Shown piece by piece: positions 5,943 to 10,915 of a stretch of DNA of 10,915 bases (within the stretch, counting starts at the first letter, position 1; the number at the start of each line of letters is the position of its first letter). This stretch comes from Actinomycetota bacterium. GTDB lineage: Bacteria; Desulfobacterota; Deferrimicrobia; Deferrimicrobiales; Deferrimicrobiaceae. The notes below the pieces were generated by a model. It saw nothing but the letters and a program-made list of their open reading frames with translations. It was not told the DNA's origin and searched no databases. Both the position numbers and the translations under genes were made by a program. The DNA lies in NCBI GenBank assembly GCA_016844415.1, contig JAENIX010000098.1, positions 1 through 10,915 of the forward strand, in the 5' to 3' direction.

Positions 5943-8330
5943 TGGGACACGGCGCTCGCCGCGCTGGAATGGAGCAAGGTGGTCGGAAGGCTTTGCTCGC
6001 ACGCCGCCTCGGAGCCGGGGCGGGAGCGGTGCGCGGGGCTTGCGCCCGGCACTGATCTGGACGCCATCCGGATCTCGCTCGAAGAAAACCGCGACGGCCG
6101 CCGCATGCTCGTCGCTGAAGGCCCTCTCCCGCTCGAGGGACTGAAGGAAATCGTTCCCGAGTTGGAAAAGGCGATAAAGGGCTCATCCCTCTCTCCCTCC
6201 GAACTGTTACTGATCGGGCATACGGCCAGGACGGGAGAGCGCATCCGGAAATATTTCGAAGAACGCCGGGGGAAATATCCCCGCCTCGCCCACCACGCAC
6301 GGGAGATCCCCCTGCTTCGGGAACTGGCCGACGATATCGAGCAGAAAATCGACCCGTCGGGCAATGTGACGGACCGGGCATCGGCCACGCTCGGACCCCT
6401 GCGCCGGCAGCTGTCCGATGCGAGAAGCCGCCTCCAGAAGAAGGCCGAGGAGATACTTTCCTCGCCCCGCTACGCCAGGTATATCCAGGAGACATACACC
6501 ACCGTCCGCTCGGGGCGCGTGGTCATCCCGTTCAAGACCGCCGCCAAGGGGCTTTTCCAGGGAATCGTCCACGACTCCTCCCAGAGCGGGCAGACCGTCT
6601 TTTTCGAGCCGGAGGACCTCGTCTACCTGAACAACGAGGTCAAGATGGCCGACCTGGAGGTGGAGCGGGAGATCGCGCGCATCCTTGCAGAGATGACCGG
6701 CAGGGCCGCCCGGAAGTACGAGGAACTGCTTTCGTGCCGCGATCGGCTGGTCCGCCTCGACTTCGCGCAGGCCCGCTGCCTGCTCGCGGAGGAGCTTGGC
6801 GCCGTCGAGCCGGCGGTCGGTTCGTCCGGAGAGGTCAACCTGCTGTCGGCCCGCCATCCCATGCTCGTCCTGTCCGGCAGGGAGGTCGTTCCGAACGATC
6901 TGCGGCTCGGCCGGCCTTCCCGGATCCTCATCCTCACAGGGCCCAACGCCGGCGGAAAGACGGTCGCGTTGAAAACGCTCGGGCTTCTCACGCTTATGGC
7001 GATGGCGGGGCTCTCCATTCCTGCAGGCGCCGATTCGACGGTCTCGACCTTCTCCCGCATCTTCGTGACTCTCGGCGACGAGCAAAGCGTCGAGCGGGAC
7101 CTTTCCACCTACTCGGCCCACATACGCCGGCTTAACGAGATCCTCGCCGCCGCTGACCGCGGTTCCCTGGTCCTTCTCGACGAGGTCGTTTCCGGGACCG
7201 ATCCCCGGGAAGGCGCGGCGATCGCGCGGGCATTCCTGGAAACGCTGGCCGACCGGGAGGTGCGGGTGCTCGCCACGACCCACTTCGAGGAACTGAAGGG
7301 GATCGCCTACGAGGACCGCAGGTTCGAGAACGGCTCGATGACGTTCGACGAGGAGCATCTGCGGCCGACGTACCGCCTGCGGCTCGGCGTCCCCGGGAGG
7401 AGCATGGGGATGGAGATAGCGCGTTCGCTCGGCTTCCCCGAGGAAGTGCTGGTCCGCGCGGCCAGCCACCTGACCGGCGTCGGGCACGAGCTCGCCAACG
7501 CGCTTGCGCGCCTGGAATCGGAGCGAGAGAAGGCCAGGAGCGAAGCGGCGGGGATGGCCGAGGCGAAGCGCGAGGCGGAAGGCCTGCGTGCTCGGCTTGC
7601 ATCCGAGCGCGAGCGGGCGAGGGAAGAGGAATCCCGCATCATGTCGGCGGCGAGGCAGAAGGTCCGCGAGGAGATACGCAAGGCGGAAGTGCAGCTTAGA
7701 GCCGTCACCGAGGAGCTTCGCAAGGAGAAGAAGATAGAAACGGTCCGGAAGGCGCAGACGGTGATCCGGGATTGGAAGGAAAAGGGTAAATCCGCGGAGG
7801 ATGACCCCGTTGTCCGGGCGATGATCAGCAGGACCGCGCCGCTTCCCCAAGGAGCCGCTGTCTTTCCGGGCCGGAAGGTCTTCCTGGCCACTATCCACAA
7901 GGAGGGGGAGGTGGCTTCCGCCGCAGGCCCCGAAGACCGGGAAGTGGAGGTGCTGGCGGGAGGGATGAAGATGCGGGTCCCGCGCGACCAGGTGCGCGTC
8001 TTCCCGGCTGACACCCGGGCCATTGAAGGAAAAACTACCGGGAAGCCACGCCGCGGGGAGGAATCCGCGCCGGCGCTCTATCTGCAATCGCCGGAGAACA
8101 CGCTCGACCTGCGTGGGGAATACGTGGACGATGCGCTCCCCGAGGTGGAGGCCTTCCTCGACCGTCTCTCCCTGTCCCAGTCGCCGCACGCATTCATCAT
8201 TCACGGCCACGGCACGGGAGCGCTGAAGACGGCGGTCCGCAGACAACTGAAGGGATCGCCCTACGCGAAGCGGTTCTTCCCGGCCCCGCAGGAGCAGGGC
8301 GGCGACGGCGTCACGATCGTCGTTTTTTAG
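5934..8330 (+). CDS. mutS2: MutS2 family ATPase/nuclease with C-terminal Smr domain
   Basis: MutS2 is a dimeric DNA- and ribosome-associated ATPase. In other bacteria it suppresses homologous recombination by acting on branched DNA, and in Bacillus it splits collided ribosomes. It lacks the mismatch-recognition domain of MutS. The 798 residues match the family. Order: N-terminal helical core (1-320) with VRSGRVVIPF (191-200) and GIVHDSSQSGQTVFFEP (210-226); Walker A GPNAGGKT (336-343); the GDEQSVERDLSTYSAH signature (381-396); Walker B LVLLDEV and SGTDP (412-424); the ATTHFEELK switch with His450; a long coiled coil (about 520-620); a basic linker; and the Smr domain (about 722-798) with LDLRGEYVDDAL and HGHGTGALK. 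All key residues are present. The ATG at 5934 with GGTGA three bases before it lies in the end of repeat copy 2, and an in-frame TGA lies two codons upstream. It is transcribed alone, divergent from ccsA and convergent with the broken M20 gene. Confidence 0.96.
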   Translation: MRAWDTALAALEWSKVVGRLCSHAASEPGRERCAGLAPGTDLDAIRISLEENRDGRRMLVAEGPLPLEGLKEIVPELEKAIKGSSLSPSELLLIGHTARTGERIRKYFEERRGKYPRLAHHAREIPLLRELADDIEQKIDPSGNVTDRASATLGPLRRQLSDARSRLQKKAEEILSSPRYARYIQETYTTVRSGRVVIPFKTAAKGLFQGIVHDSSQSGQTVFFEPEDLVYLNNEVKMADLEVEREIARILAEMTGRAARKYEELLSCRDRLVRLDFAQARCLLAEELGAVEPAVGSSGEVNLLSARHPMLVLSGREVVPNDLRLGRPSRILILTGPNAGGKTVALKTLGLLTLMAMAGLSIPAGADSTVSTFSRIFVTLGDEQSVERDLSTYSAHIRRLNEILAAADRGSLVLLDEVVSGTDPREGAAIARAFLETLADREVRVLATTHFEELKGIAYEDRRFENGSMTFDEEHLRPTYRLRLGVPGRSMGMEIARSLGFPEEVLVRAASHLTGVGHELANALARLESEREKARSEAAGMAEAKREAEGLRARLASERERAREEESRIMSAARQKVREEIRKAEVQLRAVTEELRKEKKIETVRKAQTVIRDWKEKGKSAEDDPVVRAMISRTAPLPQGAAVFPGRKVFLATIHKEGEVASAAGPEDREVEVLAGGMKMRVPRDQVRVFPADTRAIEGKTTGKPRRGEESAPALYLQSPENTLDLRGEYVDDALPEVEAFLDRLSLSQSPHAFIIHGHGTGALKTAVRRQLKGSPYAKRFFPAPQEQGGDGVTIVVF

Positions 8331-8370
8331 GGACGGTCCTGATAAATGGCAGGGTTGCCGGGACCGTCCC
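8330..8370 (+). terminator. Inverted repeat at the mutS2 3' end, possible terminator
   Basis: GGGACGGTCC (8330-8339) and GGACCGTCCC (8361-8370) are perfectly complementary 10-base arms with a 21-base loop, starting in the last base of the mutS2 stop codon. GGTTTTCG follows, so the U-tract is weak for a factor-independent terminator. It could equally be a REP-type repeat or an RNA-stabilising hairpin. Confidence 0.45.
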
Positions 8371-8383
8371 GGTTTTCGAGTTC

Positions 8384-8490
8384 TTAGGAACGTCCCGGTT
8401 CTAAGGTCGGAGTTTTTTTATGTCCCGGTTCTTAAATCCGAACCGGGATAAAAAGTTAATAGAAGCCCTTGCTTTTTAAACGTCCCCGTT
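8384..8490. repeat. Cluster of CGTCCCGGTT-type short inverted repeats
   Basis: Variants of one motif recur here: AACGTCCCGGTTCTAA (8389-8404), TGTCCCGGTTCTTAA (8421-8435), its inverse GAACCGGGA (8440-8448) and AACGTCCCCGTTTTT (8479-8493). A related CCGTCCCGGTTTT lies just to the left. The 16-base form at 8389-8404 is matched exactly, in inverse orientation, at 473-488 over the mpl stop codon. A T7 tract lies at 8413-8419. The layout resembles REP-like intergenic repeats of the kind associated with RAYT transposases, but no transposase is in the window. Confidence 0.6.
8423..8448. terminator. Hairpin between convergent mutS2 and M20 gene, possible two-way terminator
   Basis: TCCCGGTTC (8423-8431) and GAACCGGGA (8440-8448) form a perfect 9-base stem with an 8-base loop, TTAAATCC. 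It lies just beyond the 3' end of the minus-strand M20 gene and after the mutS2 end. T7 precedes it and AAAAA follows it on the plus strand, so neither strand has a U-tract after the stem. Termination is likely from position only. Confidence 0.4.
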
Positions 8491-9578
8491 TTTGTGATTG
8501 GAAGGCTTTCCATGCCTCGCGGACGAGCGCCGGGGAGGAAAACAGCTCGTGCCCGGTGAGGGCGAGCGCCCGGATCCCCTCCATCATTCCGTCGATCCCG
8601 GACCTGCTTCTTGTCGCCTCCTCGAAGGCGCGGGTGTGTATCTCGACTCTCTCCCCTCCCGATATCGGCATGTTCGGCTGGAGGGTCGGGACCGCGCGGG
8701 AGACGTTCCCGATGTCGGAAGACCCGCGGTTCCTGTTGACAGGCGCACCGCTCTCCTTGAGCCCCAGGGCGGATAGCGAGCGCCTGTAGGCGCCGGCCAG
8801 GACCGGATTCACCCTCATCGCGGAGAGCGTGTAAGGCCCTTCCTCCATTTTCAGACGGCAGCCGGTCGCCTTCGCCGCCCCTCTCGCGCACTCCTTGACG
8901 CGCCGGACCGCGTCCGACAGCTCGATGTCGTTCTCCCCGCGGACGTAGAAATATGCCTGCGCCCTCTCCGGGGAAAAGGAGGAGAACGCCGTCAAGGGCG
9001 TTTATGCCGTGCTCGGGATAGGCTGATGCGTGGGATGCCTTGCCCAGATAGGTGAATCGGATCTTGTGAAGCGCGAGGTACCCCTTCGCGACGTGACGGC
9101 GTGAGGAAGGATGAACCATCATGGCCGCGTCGATTCCCCGGAATAGCCCTTCCGCGATCATCTTCGCCTTGCCGTACCCTGTCTCCTCCGCGGGGGTCCC
9201 GAGGGCGACTACGCTGCCCGAACGGAAGCGCCCCGCCCCGAAGTCGGCCAGCACCGCGGCAGCGCAGGCGGAGGAAACCCCGACGATGTTGTGCCCGCAT
9301 GCGTGCCCCAATCCCGGCAGGGCATCCATCTCGCACAGAAATGCCACCGAGGGCTTCCCTCTCCCGAATACGCGCACCGCGCGGAATGCCGTCTCCATCC
9401 CCGCGATCCCGCGCTCCACGCGGAATCCCCTGGACTCCAGAAAACCGGAGAGGGTTTCGGAAGTCCGGAACTCCTGCAGGCCAGGCTCCGCAAAGCCGGA
9501 TATCGCCCGCAGCATCCGGACGGCGTCGGGACGCAGGGCTTCGGCTATCGACAGAATTTTTTTTCCTGGACGGTCCAT
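8456..9578 (-). pseudogene. M20 family metallopeptidase/amidohydrolase, inactivated by an internal deletion and frameshift
   Basis: Two minus-strand frames together spell an M20 zinc amidohydrolase of the aminobenzoyl-glutamate/amino-acid amidohydrolase type. Frame A runs from the ATG at 9578 to about 8973 (202 residues). It has GLGHACGHN (89-97), GTPAEETGYGKAKMI (127-141), MMVHPSS (153-159) and GKASHASAYPEHGINALDGV (179-198), which include zinc ligands and the catalytic glutamate. Frame B runs from about 8974 to the TAA at 8456 (172 residues). It begins SPERAQAYFYVRG and continues through ARGAAKATGC and SSDIGNVS to GHELFSSPAL, which holds the last ligand. In intact relatives about 29 residues (a stretch like ALRQ...RIHG...GG.APN) stand between the two parts. 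They are missing, so roughly 86 bases (3n-1) were probably lost. Continued in frame A the product has an unrelated tail ending near 8418. No ribosome-binding site is evident at the start. The C-terminal codons run into the CGTCCC-type repeat. A sequencing slip alone would not explain the missing residues. Confidence 0.8.
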
Positions 9579-9652
9579 ATTACTGTAGCTTCGATGCGGC
9601 TGGTGCTATCTTAGCATACTCGGTCCTGCCCCCCGGGAAGTCGTTCTCCATA

Positions 9653-9671
9653 TATAATTATTGAAATTATA
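9653..9671. promoter_or_regulatory. AT-rich palindrome with -10-like boxes on both strands, between the M20 gene and prmA
   Basis: TATAATT (9653-9659) and AATTATA (9665-9671) are perfect inverted arms around ATTGA, in the 116-base gap between divergent genes. Each strand therefore shows a TATAAT, 37 bases before the prmA ATG on the plus strand and about 88 before the M20 start on the minus strand. No convincing -35 is seen on either side. It may be a shared divergent promoter or an operator. Confidence 0.4.
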
Positions 9672-9694
9672 CGGGAAGAACGAGAGGCAAGCGA

Positions 9695-10621
9695 ATGACG
9701 CGCTGGAAGTCCTTCACCATAGAGACGCGCCGTGAAGCGGTGGACGCCATCTCACACTTCTTCCTGGACCACGGGTCTCTGGGGATGGCCTACGACGAGC
9801 GGCTGTTCGGCCCGGACGGCGACCCCGCCGACCCCCTCCCCCCGCCCGAAGAGGTGACAAAGCTTACGGCGTATTTCCCCTGGGATGCCGACCTCCACGT
9901 TCTCAAGAAAGCGTTCATCGAGTTTCTCCCCGTCCTCGCAGAGTCGTTCGGCCGGGACGCCGGCTCGTTCGTTTCCGCGGCGGAGATCAGCGACTTCGGC
10001 TGGGCGGAAAAGTGGAAGGAATTTTTCCTGCCCCGGAAGGTGGGAAGGCGCCTTGTCGTCAGGCCGTCCTGGGAGCCCTACGAAGCCGCGGACGGCGAGG
10101 TCGTGCTGACGATCGACCCCGGGCAGGCGTTCGGCACCGGGACGCACGAGACCACCCGGCTGTGCCTGCAGTTTATCGAAGACGTCTTCGACGCCGACCC
10201 TCCACCAAAGAGGGTGCTGGACATCGGGACGGGGACGGGCATCCTGGGGATCGCCGCCGCCCGCCTGGGAGCCGGCTTTACGCTCGGAATCGACACCGAC
10301 CCGAAGGCCGTCGAGGTGGCCGGGGAAAACGCCAGGATCAACGGCGTCGCCGATAGGTTCGACGCGACCTTCAACCCGCTTTCGACCGCCGAGGGGACCT
10401 ACGATCTGGTGATGGCCAACATCATTGCCGAGATCCTCATCGACATGAAATCGGAGATCATCGACCGCTGCACCGGCGGCGCCATGCTGATTTTATCCGG
10501 GATACTCGACGAGAAGAGCGGCTGGGTGGAGGATGAGTTCCGGTCGGAAGGCCTCCGGACGATCGGGCGGAAAACCGACGGCCAATGGGCCGCCCTTCTC
10601 ATGCGGCGCGACGCGCACTGA
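9695..10621 (+). CDS. prmA: Ribosomal protein L11 methyltransferase
   Basis: PrmA uses S-adenosylmethionine to trimethylate ribosomal protein L11 in the cytosol. The 308 residues fit the family (about 290-320). The N-terminal L11-recognition domain (about 1-100) is followed by WKEFFLPRKVGRRLVVRPSW (107-126), the PrmA-specific DPGQAFGTGTHETTRLCL (141-158), the SAM-binding loop VLDIGTGTGILGIAA (174-188), an acidic residue after the second strand (GIDTDP, 198-203) and the NIIAEIL motif (242-248). The acidic, proline-rich insert GPDGDPADPLPPPEE (39-53) lies in the N-terminal domain. The ATG at 9695 has GAGAGG seven bases upstream. rsmE follows after 22 bases, a common pairing of genes. Confidence 0.96.
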   Translation: MTRWKSFTIETRREAVDAISHFFLDHGSLGMAYDERLFGPDGDPADPLPPPEEVTKLTAYFPWDADLHVLKKAFIEFLPVLAESFGRDAGSFVSAAEISDFGWAEKWKEFFLPRKVGRRLVVRPSWEPYEAADGEVVLTIDPGQAFGTGTHETTRLCLQFIEDVFDADPPPKRVLDIGTGTGILGIAAARLGAGFTLGIDTDPKAVEVAGENARINGVADRFDATFNPLSTAEGTYDLVMANIIAEILIDMKSEIIDRCTGGAMLILSGILDEKSGWVEDEFRSEGLRTIGRKTDGQWAALLMRRDAH

Positions 10622-10643
10622 ACCAAGAGACGGTGCGCTAGCG

Positions 10644-10915
10644 ATGCCGACGTTCTTCGTGCAACGGAAAAACATCTCGGCCGACACGGCGGTCCTGTCG
10701 GGGACCGAGGCCGGGCACATGCTGCGGACCCTGCGCCTGCGGACCGGAGACGCGTTCTACGCATTCGACGAGGACGGGCGCCGGTACCGCATGCGGATCC
10801 TGGAATCGACATCGCGCTCGCTGCGCGCGGAAGTCCTGGAGACGTTTCCGCCCGAGCCGCCGCCCGACGTGGCGATCATCCTGCTGGTGGGGCTTCCCAA
10901 GGCGGACAAGATGGA
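10644..10915 (+). CDS. rsmE: 16S rRNA (uracil-1498-N3)-methyltransferase, N-terminal part (runs off the right edge)
   Basis: RsmE is a SPOUT-class methyltransferase that modifies U1498 of 16S rRNA in the assembled small subunit. About 90 residues are visible. They contain the family's N-terminal PUA-like domain: MPTFFVQRKNI, LSGTEAGHMLRTLRLRTGDAFYAFDEDGRRYRMRI, then PPPDVAIILLVGLPKADKM, which opens the SPOUT domain and matches the usual ALPKGDKME region. The frame stays open to the last base. The ATG at 10644 gives the usual short N-terminus; the upstream GAGACGG is a modest ribosome-binding site. It lies 22 bases after prmA in the same direction and is probably cotranscribed. Confidence 0.93.
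   Translation, partial: MPTFFVQRKNISADTAVLSGTEAGHMLRTLRLRTGDAFYAFDEDGRRYRMRILESTSRSLRAEVLETFPPEPPPDVAIILLVGLPKADKM

Noticed and set aside
6207..8246. A 679-codon open frame on the minus strand opposite mutS2
   Set aside because: It is antisense to the fully motif-supported mutS2, has no recognisable domain, and is the kind of long frame expected opposite GC-rich coding sequence.
1..10915. CRISPR array, insertion sequence transposase or phage genes
   Set aside because: No regular spacer-repeat series and no transposase, integrase or phage-like protein was found on either strand.

Overview
The window is GC-rich (roughly 65% by eye) chromosomal DNA from a Gram-negative bacterium. It carries a diaminopimelate-specific murein recycling ligase (Mpl) and a System II (ResB/CcsA) cytochrome c maturation pair. 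This mixture resembles the former Deltaproteobacteria (Desulfuromonadota and relatives), but the taxonomic call is inference. No phage, plasmid, tRNA, rRNA or CRISPR features were seen.

Left half (1-5569), all on the minus strand and read right to left: ccsA, resB, a 178-bp palindromic repeat, ldcA, a cytoplasmic class-C beta-lactamase-fold serine hydrolase, and mpl. After a ~110-bp gap comes the start of an exported protein that runs off the left edge. ldcA, the hydrolase and mpl overlap by 1-3 bases, which suggests translational coupling. LdcA trims recycled tetrapeptides to tripeptides and Mpl reloads the tripeptide onto UDP-MurNAc. The hydrolase between them is therefore probably a muropeptide-processing enzyme.

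Middle (5570-8330): an intergenic stretch with no recognised gene, a second copy of the palindromic repeat, and mutS2 on the plus strand with a complete ATPase core, coiled coil and Smr domain.

Right half (8331-10915): a cluster of short CGTCCCGGTT-type inverted repeats lies between mutS2 and a convergent M20 peptidase gene. That gene looks inactivated by an internal deletion plus frameshift. An AT-rich divergent intergenic region follows, then prmA and the 5' part of rsmE on the plus strand, an RNA/ribosome modification pair.

The most interesting structure is the repeat pair (3937-4114 and 5763-5942). Both copies have a 168-bp core, are about 82% identical and fold into long imperfect hairpins. 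In each copy one end carries GGTGAGAAATG, which forms the ribosome-binding site and start codon of the neighbouring gene (ldcA, mutS2). Each copy's outer arms are complementary to each other but differ between copies, so RNA folding would bury the start codon. This looks like a repeat family that donates start sites and may act as a translational switch.
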